Origin: Astropecten irregularis
Taxonomy: Eukaryota; Echinodermata; Asteroidea; Paxillosida; Astropectinidae
NCBI GenBank assembly: GCA_963971285.1
Contig: OZ020247.1
Span: forward strand, 15,210,614-15,274,613
Reading direction: 5' to 3'
DNA: 64,000 bases
The notes below the pieces were generated by a model. The model made no database searches and was not told the DNA's origin. It was given only the letters and a program-made list of their open reading frames with translations. This document shows, piece after piece, positions 1 to 9,382 of the stretch (the first letter of the stretch is position 1; the number at the start of each line of letters is the position of its first letter). A program made the translations under genes and the position numbers.

Positions 1-424
1 CAGACAGAACGCTAAATCTGCTGAACAATTCACAGAAATGCCTGCCCTAAAACGAATTCGAATGACTAAGCGAACGCTGCCAAAAGCCGTGGCGAATTTG
101 AATGCTGTTCGAATAGAATTTGTAATTGAAAGGCGATTCTATTTAATCGCCTGACTCTTGTGAACATTTGCTTGCACATAAAATGAAATCGAATGACTAT
201 TTTGAGGTGCCTTGCAGGTTCGCGCGAAATGGAATGACGCAGCGTTTAAATTGTCCGCTCATTTGCCGAAAATGACCGGGAAAACCTATATTAATCATGG
301 CTTGAGGGTTTTTTCGGCTGAAAACGATTCGGTTGGCAGTGACGGGCATTTTGAATTTGGACTAAAAAATAGATATAAATCATGCACGGCCACAGGCAAA
401 ACAACCTCTTCAGATTGCTTATTG
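1..424. other. intergenic, nothing recognised
   Basis: AT-rich sequence with no splice-bounded coding segment and no inverted repeat that I could recognise. The open frame that begins here runs into the TTAA-type MITE that follows and is not supported as a gene. Confidence 0.5.
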
Positions 425-776
425 TGTAATATCATACTTTGGTTTTTGTCAAAGAAACAGCAGATTCGTGGGCAAAAATATCAAGAAAGACTAGTCCCAT
501 ATACATTACAGTGCCCACTTTTTGAGAAAAACAGTGAAAAACGCCCACATATTTCTGAATACTTTTCACCGTTATTTTCTATTAAAAAAAATCAAAATTG
601 TCTTTAATTGGTCGTTGGTTTTACTACTTTTTTCTGAATAAATACAGCATTTCAGGCAGAAAACGTTAACGGTATGTTTCTACCATCACCATCTTTATAC
701 CATGTAAGTTATGGGTAAACAATGTGTTAAGATTTCTGTTTCTGTATGCTATCAAAGTATGATCGTACCATTAAAA
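425..776 (+). mobile_element. TTAA-type MITE, subfamily A, near full length
   Basis: The copy opens with the subfamily A end (AATATCATACTTTGG), passes through the family's TTTGAGAAAACAGTGAAAA and GGATAAATACAGCATTTCAG-like blocks and closes with a decayed inverted end (AAGTATGATCGTACC). It is non-coding. Several copies in this window share these blocks in the same order. Confidence 0.75.
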
Positions 777-778
777 CA

Positions 779-1748
779 AGGAACTCAATTTGGGAATGAG
801 GAATCAGTTTGTCGAAAAGCTTGGATGAATAGACCAATCAGTGGATTTTTATATTAATATAATTTAACTAAAATTTATGAAATAGAACACTGGATAAAAA
901 TATAAGTGAAAACGATCAATCCTACTAGCCTTAGTAGGTTAGTTACATTACGTAGCATGCAGGGTGCTTAAAGAGTCTATTAAATTATAGTATAATGATA
1001 AATATACACACAATAAGAATCATTGATATTCATTCTCTCACAACAAAAGCTCATGAAATATCAGACAAACAATTTACCACAATTTCCTTGCCATAACACA
1101 CGAGTCAACCTATTAATTAATGGTCTAATTCTTTTCTGCCCCTTTCCCAGTAGACAAAGCTTTTAAAGTTTTCAATTCAATTTCTGTGAAATTTTCTCTC
1201 TAATTTGTAGAATAAGATATATAATACATGAATTATTGTACATAATGGTATTTCGAAATATTCAATTAATTTAATTTCAAATGTGGACGTTTACAATAAT
1301 TATACAGTGAAAATAAAAACCTTGTGAAATGAATTCAAAGCTTTTTGATGCTTGAAGCCAAGTAGGACTTGCTAAGAGGGAAATTTATATTAAATTTAAG
1401 AACATTGATCGTAATACTGGGACGGAGAGACACATCATTTTTTCGTACAATGTTAATAATTTTCTTCCTTTTCAATGATACAAATAAGTTTTCAGTGAGT
1501 GACATGTCAAAAAACGCGATACATACTTTACTATAATACGACATATAAGCCATACACGATTCACTGTGCTTCACTTACTAAGACCAAAGGGTGTGGAGAT
1601 CAAATACAAAGTCACGTCACATAGTATAGATTAGTTGCATTAACAAGTATCATCACATCAGCTACCAAAGTTTTTCAAAATATATTTTTTAGTATTCAAT
1701 ATAATTATTTGTGAAGATGACGGAACATAGACCTATAGTCACTATTTT
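779..1748. other. AT-rich intergenic stretch
   Basis: I see no gene, no strong repeat and no recognisable regulatory structure here. The minus-strand open frame at 1335-1574 has no family resemblance and low-complexity AT-rich codons. Confidence 0.45.
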
Positions 1749-2198
1749 GTGTTCGTTTTACAGTTTATATAATAAATCAACTTTTACTAGTGCTACTATC
1801 TTTAACTTTGAGATACCCATTATCGTAGTCGGACTTAAAGGTAATATGATACGTAGATTTTTATGAAAGAAATACAGATTTATGGGCAAAAATATCAAGA
1901 CAGATACAGTAACAGTCATCTGTGAAAATTTCAGTTCCATACGGTGCCCATCACTGTTTGAGAAAACAGTGAAAAGCCGTCGGGCCACATTTCTTACGTC
2001 TGTTCTCTTGTATTTTTGATCTTTTAAAAGAAAAACTTTTAACGGTATGTTTCTACCACCCCCGGCCTGTAAGTTATTCGTAAATCTGTGAAAAAAAAAT
2101 ATGTTTTTGTTCGTTTTACAGTTTATCTATAATCAACTTTTACTATTGCTACTATCTTTGACTTTGAGATACTCCCATATCGTATTCGGAATTAAATG
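1749..2198. repeat. about 90-bp direct duplication flanking a truncated TTAA MITE
   Basis: Bases 1749-1836 and 2108-2197 are copies of the same sequence (GTTCGTTTTACAGTTTAT ... TACGGACTTAA-like). The left copy is interrupted exactly at TTAA by a subfamily A MITE, 1834 to about 2095, which lacks its far end. The right copy keeps the unoccupied site (GGAATTAAATG). This gives an in-window comparison of a filled and an empty target and supports TTAA as the target of the family. Confidence 0.65.
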
Positions 2199-2985
2199 TA
2201 AATTATTAATCAGTCTATATAGTTCTACGCCATAAGAGGGCGCGCTACTCTGACACCAACATCATTCTTTGGGGTGCACCACACTAAACCCCTTTGGCTT
2301 TAGTGTAAAATACCTTAACTTCACAGTTCAACAAATCTTATCCAGAAGTCTCTCAGTGTTTGGTACAATAATGCAAAACAAAGTTTGAACCCTCTCTACC
2401 TGATTCCTTTCAATTTTTGGTATGTTATCCGATCAGATTTGTTGCTAATTGCCCCAAGAAAAAAACACCCCCAAAATGTCCATTTTCCCAAACCAACTTG
2501 CAGCCGGTTTTCATGAAGCAACCCTCCACGTTCAAATCAATGTAGGGCGACATTTTAAGTCAACATTTCTCAAGTCTTCACAACAGGCTGCACCCCAGGT
2601 TGTGATAACCCGTCATAATTACACAATTATATTAATTACCTTGACCCCACAAATTGCATATTAATTAAAAACAGTTGAAGGGTACACAGAATATGATAAT
2701 CAGCTCAGCGCATTGATTTTGGAGCTATTAAGTGGGGTGCACCCTTTGGCCAAGACTGGTACGCTAATACATGTACAAGCATGGTCTTAGGGGGTGTCTT
2801 GCAATAATTCTTGGCAAAAGCTAAAAAATTTACGATTGCATGTAAAACGTGCATTATAAGATATTGATAAAGTGCCAACTGAGACAACTCATATGCAATC
2901 TGCATAGTCGAACAGTGTGACGAAAAAGGTTCATCGGCTCAAAATAATGTCATCGAGTCCCAATGTTCCCACGAAGACTTTGTGC
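2199..2985. other. intergenic, nothing recognised
   Basis: No exon with convincing splice sites and no protein similarity could be seen. The short frames at 2449-2664 and 2705-2905 have no recognisable domain. Confidence 0.4.
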
Positions 2986-2989
2986 TGCT

Positions 2990-3080
2990 TCCTCGTTTAA
3001 CTGATGGCTAAAGGAGGACGATGAGTGGAACATGGCTGTATCTGTCGCCTCAATTCGATGGAATGCGTCTTTGATCAAAA
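2990..3080 (-). pseudogene. remnant of a GPCR C-terminal tail
   Basis: About 75 bases resemble the C-terminal tail coding sequence of the GPCR just to the right (compare 3357-3425). Both contain GATGAGTGGAAC, then TGGCTGTATCTGTCG-like and CTGGAATGC-like blocks in the same order. Translated on the minus strand the remnant gives an AFHRIEA...SSSS-like stretch against AFQRRSR...THLPSS in the gene. No transmembrane part is present, so this looks like a decayed tandem duplicate of the 3' end. The similarity is short and judged by eye. Confidence 0.4.
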
Positions 3081-3293
3081 TGTATGGCAAATACATCAAA
3101 TTGGTTGGTCAAAGTGTCAAAATGGGCGACTAAAGACGAAATTGAAGGGATATGCAAGGTAATGAATCTTTACGAAATTGAAGTTAACCGAGTTGGAAAT
3201 TGAATAAAAAAAAAAAGTTTGAAAATGTGCGGGAAAACCTATATAGGCCTAGTAATTCAGAAAAAACAGTTCCGAATCTGTATATACAGCGAC

Positions 3294-5070
3294 TCAAATG
3301 TCTTCTTGTGGTCTCATCTCGGTTTCCATGGTGACACTGTGGTCTCTTGCAGCCTGGCCGGTAGATGAAGGAAGATGAGTGGAACCTGGTTGTATCTGTC
3401 GGCTCCTTCGCTGGAATGCTTGACGAAACGCAGCTCGGTATTGTGAACTCATTGCACCATAAATCAACGGATTCACCATTGAATTTGTATAAAGTGTTGC
3501 CAAGCCAATCACAGAACCAGCATTTCCAAGTGCAGCAGACAGTGGATCAGGTATTTGGGCTACGTTGCAGATCCAGGCAGTGAAATATATGACGTAATAT
3601 GGGGCCTGGCATAAGAAGAATACAACGCCATTGACTACCAGCATTTTGGCAACTTGGCTTGATTGCTGTTCTTTTCTGTCAGGTCTCCTGCGTTTGTATA
3701 ATGTTTTGATGATCCTGATGTACATGTACACGTTAGATATCATTGGAATCAGCCAGAAAATAAGTTCAAGCGGCATATAGTAATACGCAACCCACGGCTG
3801 TACCAAATCGCAGTATGCGTAAGATGAGGGTAATGAATCTTTGCCTTTAGGCCATTGCAGACACGTCAAGTTTACTCTACCAAAAACTGGAATTTGTGGG
3901 CATCCATATACGAACCCCGCCAGCCAGCAGATGGCAACCATTTTACAGGTTCGTTGTCGTCCGCGGATTTGAAGATGTTTAATGGGATAACACAATGCAA
4001 GATATCTCTCATATGTGACCATGGTTACCAATGCAATGCCAACGTAGTACAAGACATAAATAGAAAGCCAGTAACTGATACATTCTGCCGAATTCACGAA
4101 TGGACCGTGGAACGACACTGGCGATACTGCATATCTCCAGATATGTCTCACAGCGGATAAACCGTCGCTGACACCACGAACTGACACCCTCTGCATGAAA
4201 TGTGTGTATTTTTTCGATTTTCGTTTTATTATCGATTTGGACTATATGAGTGTATATCTGCCTGTATACGAACTTACAGGGCTTCATTTATACCGAAACC
4301 TAGCTAATTAGACTAACTAGGAACGGTACTTTTCGAGTTTTCACCGATATTTGTTTTCACGAACTGACACGCAAGTCATTTTCCCATAGTTAACTGCATG
4401 GACACTCATGTGCGCGTCTGCTAAAAATTGTTTTCACGAACTGACACGCACCTCAGTGTCACTTCGTGAAACCCATTCTGTCCATGTTATACGAACAGTG
4501 CGCGTATGCTTTTATGCGCGTGCGTGTCACTTCGTGAAACCGAATTAATAATGTTTACATAATTTTTCGTTTTCACGAACTGAAACGCATGTTTTAGGCT
4601 TAATTACTAGTTAATTAATGTCCGTAAACAACTTAAAATACGTCAACTAGTACAATGAATTACCATATTTTTGAGAGGGAAGCAAAAAAGGTCGTAATAT
4701 TTACATTTTATTTGAAATAAACCGGTTTTAAAAAGTCGTGAACTTCAAATGGCTATATCTCAAAATAAAGATACATTTTCTTGTGAGTTGGGTGTCAGTT
4801 CGTGGTGACAGCGACGAAACTTGGATAAACTGCATCGGCAACTGCCAAGTTTGCCAAGTAAATGTTAGTCTCTGATCTCATTGAAGGTACACGGAACACG
4901 ACAAAGAGGAAACTCAAGTTCATGACGTTACTAATACAGCAAATAATCGGTATGACGATGGTTACGATCGTGAAATCAGTTGAAGTATACAGCCACTCAG
5001 TAACTGTCTCCTCGGTGATGTTAATAGTATTCTCTTCACTGCACTGCCCCGATGCCATGCCTGAACCCAT
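3294..5070 (-). CDS. rhodopsin-like (class A) GPCR, coding exon split by an inserted element
   Basis: A plasma-membrane seven-helix receptor, probably for a peptide or other small ligand; the ligand cannot be told from sequence. The N-terminal part (5070 to about 4817) starts MGSGMASGQ, has an NIT glycosylation site, TM1 (SNVMNLSFLF) and TM2 (LANLAVAD with Asp2.50). The C-terminal part (about 4162-3294) holds Cys3.25 (SAEC), the ERY form of DRY followed by LALCYP, an extracellular-loop-2 cysteine, TM6 with CQAP where CWxP is usual, TM7 NPLIY and a Ser/Thr-rich tail. The two parts are in different frames and are separated by a 654-bp element with 27-bp inverted ends and an AAAC target duplication. 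Removing the element and one AAAC restores one frame (PSLSAVRHIWRY) with normal TM2-TM3 spacing. The only phase-compatible canonical splice I found (donor after GTCGCT, acceptor before AGGGTG) would add 13 residues to extracellular loop 1. The gene is either disrupted in this haplotype or spliced with that addition. Confidence 0.8.
4163..4816. mobile_element. 654-bp inverted-repeat DNA element inside the GPCR coding exon
   Basis: The left end CGTCGCTGACACCACG... (4163-4189) and the right end (4790-4816) are reverse complements with 26 of 27 positions matching. AAAC flanks both sides (4159-4162 and 4817-4820), as expected for a 4-bp target-site duplication. There is no transposase frame. The interior carries three direct and two inverted copies of a 17-20 base motif related to the terminal repeat (TTTTCACGAACTGACACGC at about 4354, 4430 and 4569; GTGTCACTTCGTGAAAC at about 4456 and 4524). 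The superfamily is not assigned; 4-bp duplications other than TTAA occur in, for example, Chapaev and Sola types. Confidence 0.8.
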
Positions 5071-5419
5071 GATGGATTATCTTCTTGAAAAATTACAAAC
5101 AATGTCCAGATCTTCCAGTGATGCAGTTTGACTCTATTTTGCAGTTGCAAAGGGAAGCATCACATTGGCCCAGTGTGCTGTTGCTCTTGAAGATGTTTTC
5201 AAGAGTGTCGAGCTGATTGATGTATATCAGTAGCAGCAATATTTCGGGCGTATTTATACACCTGCACGTCTTTTCACTGAATCTCGGCACGACCTTTAAT
5301 TTCCATAACTTCCATCTAAAAATAGGAATCGTTTTTTCTGATAGGCCTATTGACTCCAGCGAACTTGAAAGCATGTCAAAATAGAACAGATATTAATAAA
5401 AAAGGGGCTCGGATTCAAG

Positions 5420-5680
5420 TTCAAACGTCACAGGAAGTTCAGCCGACTCAGTTCTATGGCAACAGTGTGGTTTTTTTATTTGACTGGTGGACAAATGAAG
5501 ATGAGTGGAGCCTGACTGATTCCACACGGAATTGAAACAATGCAACCTAATTGGTTTTACGTTCCGTTGGCCGTTGCCAATTTTAAAAGGCCTCAGTTTT
5601 AAATAAAAAGGCATATAAGACATTCTATAAGCCCGCATTCATGCACCGTACCGGTGCATTAATTTGCACACAAACCTCTT
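5420..5680 (-). pseudogene. GPCR-tail-like dispersed fragment
   Basis: The segment around 5440-5523 aligns by eye with the end of the GPCR coding region and its stop region (3310-3400): TCTATGGCAACAGTGTGG, then GGTGGACAAATGAAGATG, then AGTGGAGCCTG. The same unit followed by a similar 3' flank (CACACGGAATT..GAAACAA) recurs at about 6777 and 8041. The segment may be a decayed paralogue tail or part of a repeat that the receptor's 3' end overlaps. Confidence 0.35.
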
Positions 5681-6348
5681 TGAGAGTGGGCATCTCCGGC
5701 ATGAATATAACTTTCAGCATTAATTTAATTTGAGCCTTTGCCATATTATGCTTTATTTTTCAGTGTGAAGACAAAAGATTGAAGGAATATCGGCCCAATT
5801 AATGAATAAATTGTAAGTTTACCCCGCGGCCCCTTGTTGTGTAAATCAAAGTGACTGTCCCTACAGGAATCCATGGGCAGCCAATTTGTCGGTATACCAT
5901 TCTGGAGGGACTTATTCTAATTGAGTTTTATGGTGTAGAAAGATAAGTTTTAAAAGGACAAAACAATATGGTGGACTTTGTAAAACTGTATAGCTTTTGA
6001 CTACATGTATATAGTTTTGCTTTTAAAGATTTTAATGGCAAGTTTAAAGTTTTGAAAGTTTCTTCCGTTTACTGCAACAGACGGCTGTTTAAGTAATTTG
6101 TTGTATCTATATTGCAATTTTATTGCAAGTAGAATTATGTTAATAAAGAACTTTATTCAGCCTACAGGAAATAGCCGTATGGATGATCATCCTTTCCGTG
6201 CCGTGCATACGCCGAGCATAAAAAAAAAATATTCGCAGCGGTTTTGTACAATAATTAAGTTATTAAGTTTTCATGAAAGAATGACTGGTTAAAGCAGTGA
6301 TTCCCATGGCAGTTTGTATTGAGAAGTGTTCAGGGCTTGATTTAATAT
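5681..6348. other. intergenic, upstream flank of the GPCR
   Basis: AT-rich non-coding DNA with no gene or strong repeat visible. It lies on the upstream side of the minus-strand GPCR but shows no clear core promoter. Confidence 0.35.
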
Positions 6349-6676
6349 CATGGTTTTTGTCAAAATAAAAGATACAGTAACAGAAAATTTCAGTCCCATT
6401 TGGAGCCCACTTTTTGAGAAAACAGTGAAAAACAGCCGCAGCATTCCTTAAGTTTTTTCTCTTTTAATTTTGATCTTTAAAAGATCAAAAATAATTTTGG
6501 TCACTGGTTTTACTCTTTTCTGGATAAATACATGCAGCATTTCATTGAAGCAGAACATTTTTAACGGTATGTTTCTACCATACCCTGTAAGTTATAGGCA
6601 AATCTGTGATGATTTCTGTTTCGGTATGAAACCTAAGTATGATACTACCTTTAACAATAAATTAAAAAGTATACCT
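6349..6676 (+). mobile_element. TTAA-type MITE, subfamily A, 5' end eroded
   Basis: Begins with AATATCATGGTTTTTGTC and continues through the CAGTCCCATTTGGAGCCCA, TTGATCTTTAAAAGATC central palindrome and GGATAAATACA...GCAGCATTTCA blocks to the inverted end AGTATGATACTACCTTTAA. Confidence 0.75.
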
Positions 6677-6702
6677 CAAAAAAGGTGAAAACCCTTTTTT
6701 TT

Positions 6703-9085
6703 TCTTTTACAGATATGTTTGTTTGAGAAACAAATAACATCTAATTAAGGCCCGAACTTGCTTCACTGACGTCACAGGCAGTACTCAGTTTCTATAGCAA
6801 CATTGTGGTTCCTTGGTTTGACTGATTGATGGAGAACGATGTATGGCACGTCCATGGCTGATTCCACACGGAATTATTGAAACAAGGCTATACCTAATTG
6901 CTCTTACTTCGTGCCAATGTTTTAAGGCCAAATTGCAATCCCGCATCAGGCCATGTGCACCCGATGCATTAATTTTGCGCTCTACATGTAGGCATATCTT
7001 ATAATGCTTTCTATAGAGTGCATCGGCAAGCATTGTGATCATATTCAGCCAACAGTATCATAAAAATACAGTGGAAATTTAACGATAGGAGCTCAAAATG
7101 ACAAACAAAATGTAAACGATCATTATGCAAAACAAGAAATACGTAGGCCTATTAAGACAATGTAAAAACGGATAAAATGATGGAACATTTTAAAAGGGAT
7201 ACCAAAATTTAAAAGAAACTCCTGACTGGAAATACTGATGGCCTTTGTCATGATTATGATAATGTTTTCAATTCAGAGTGAAAGATGAGATGCATTTTCG
7301 ACATATGAGGCGAGTCGGATTTGATTTTTGGGACGGGAAAAAAAACGGTTCTAGCCGGGTGTTGAACCCGGGACATTCAGCTCGCAGGTCCGGACCTGTC
7401 GGCTCAAGCCACTTTTTTCCGACGTGGAAATAAGATATAATTTCGACATAATTATGAGGCCAGTCGGATTTGATTTTTGGGACGGGGGAAAAAAAACCGG
7501 TTCCGGCCGGGTCTTGAACCCGGGACGTTCGGCTCGCATGTCCGGACCTGTCGGCTCGAGCCACTTTTTCCGACTTGAAGATGAGATGACATTCGGCTCA
7601 AGCCACCTTTTTCCGACTTGAAAATAAGATATAATTTCGACATATGAGGCCAGTCGAATTTGATTTTTGGGACGGGGAAAAAAAAAAAGTTTCTAGCCGG
7701 GTGTTGAACCCGGGACATTCAGCTCGCAGGTCCGGACCTGTCGGCTCAAGCCACTTTTTTCCGACTTGAAAATAAGATATAATTTCGACATATGAGGCGA
7801 GTCGAATTTGATTTTTGGGACTGGAAAAAAAAAACGGTTCCGGCCGGGTCTTCAACCCGGGACGTTCGGCTCGCAGGTCCGGACCTGTCGGCTCGAGCCA
7901 CTTTTTCCGACTTGCAGATAAGATGAAATTTCGACATATGAGGCGAGTCGGATTTGATTTTTGATTTTTTTTCTTTTACAGATATGTTTGTTTGAGAAAC
8001 AAATAACATCTAATTAAGGCCCGAACTTGCTTCACTGACGTCACAGGCAGTACCCAGTTCCTATAGCAACATTGTGGTTCCTTGGTTTGACTGATTGATG
8101 GAGAACGATGTATGGCACGTCCATGGCTGATTCCACACGGAATTATTGAAACAAGGCTATACCTAATTGCTCTTACTTCGTGCCAATGTTTTAAAGGCCA
8201 AATTGCAATCCCGCATCAGGCCATGTGCACACGATGCATTAATTTTGCGCTCTACATGTAGGCATATCTTATAATGCTTTCTATAGAGTGCATCGGCAAG
8301 CATTGTGATCATATTCAGCCAACAGTATCATTAAAATACAGTGGAAATTTAACGATAGGAGCAAAAAATGACAAACAAAATGTAAACGATCATTATGCAA
8401 AACAAGAAATACGTAGGCCTATTAAGACAATGTAAAAACGGATAAAATGATGGAACATTTTAAAAGGGATAACAAAATTTAAAAGAAACTCCTGACTGGA
8501 AATACTGATGGCCTTCGTCATGATTATGATAATGTTTTCAATTCAGAGTGAAAGATGAGATGAATTTTCGACATATGAGGCGAGTCGGATTTGATTTTTG
8601 GGACGGAAAAAAAAACCCAGTTAATGCCGGGTCTTGAACCCGGGCATTCGGCTCGCAAGTCCGGACCTGTCGGCTCGAGCCACTTTTTCCAATTTGAAGA
8701 TGAGATGAAATTTCGACATATGAGGCGAGTCGGATTTGATTTTTGGGACGGGAAAAAAAAATACCAGTTCCGGTCTTGAACTCGGGACGTTCAGGTCGCA
8801 GGTCCGGACCTGTCGGCTCGAGCCACTTTTTCCGACTTGAAGATGAGATGAAATTTCGACATTATGAGGCGAGTCGGATTTGATTTTTGGGACGAGAAAA
8901 AATAAACCAATTCCGGCCGGGTCTTGAACCCGGAACATTCAGCTCTCAGGTCCGGACCTGTCCGCCTCGAGCCACTTTTTCCAACTAGAAGATGAGATGA
9001 AATTTCGACATATGAGGCGAGTCGGATTTGATTTTTGGGACAGGGGAAAAAACCGGTTCCGGCCGGGTCTTGAACCCGGGACGAA
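6703..9085. repeat. 1.26-kb segmental tandem duplication carrying a tRNA-like satellite
   Basis: A segment of about 630 bp (6703-7335) recurs almost unchanged at 7967-8597. Each copy is followed by a tandem array of about 145-bp units, at 7311-7962 and 8580-9080. The second array ends partway through a unit. The large repeat period is 1264 bp. Read on the minus strand, each unit has a TGGCTCGAGCCGACAGG block resembling a polymerase III A box and GGGTTCAAGACCC resembling a B box. An AGGTCCGGACCT palindrome lies between them. The many minus-strand frames here are translations of the satellite, not genes. Confidence 0.8.
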
Positions 9086-9382
9086 TTCGTAGTCAACGCA
9101 AACGACTGAACCCCCCTCTCCTTTCGATTTCCTGGACCCGCCCCTACAACTTCACTGGTCTCGTGACAGATTACCATTGTCTGGTCGTGTCCATGTACTC
9201 GAGCACATGATTTGTTAACCAGGCTCGAAATAAATAAAAGCGGCACCAGACTATTTCAGACCCAGTCTATTGAAAAGATAAAATAAGTTAAAGTGTTTGT
9301 TCGTTCGACGACTTTGCACTGTACGACTGTGCACAAACTGTGTCTCAATTTTGGGAAGAAGTGGACCTTTTTTTGCACAGCC
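9086..9382 (+). promoter_or_regulatory. presumed promoter and 5' UTR of the PLBD2-like gene
   Basis: This roughly 300-base stretch separates the end of the satellite from the start codon of the next gene, so it must hold the 5' UTR and perhaps the core promoter unless an upstream exon exists. No TATA box is obvious. The start context ACAGCCATGG is a strong Kozak match. Confidence 0.3.

Noticed and set aside
212-607. 131-codon plus-strand frame near the left edge
   Set aside because: Its second half is the subfamily A MITE, shared with other non-coding copies in the window.
4156-4813. Excision at the direct repeat ACAGCG as the boundary of the GPCR insert
   Set aside because: It also restores a frame, but the AAAC duplication lies exactly next to the 27-bp inverted ends and explains the structure better.
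7268-9246. Overlapping minus-strand frames of 80-150 codons with repeated RADRSG and SHLQVGKSG peptides
   Set aside because: They are translations of the 145-bp satellite in several frames; no start, splice or domain logic.
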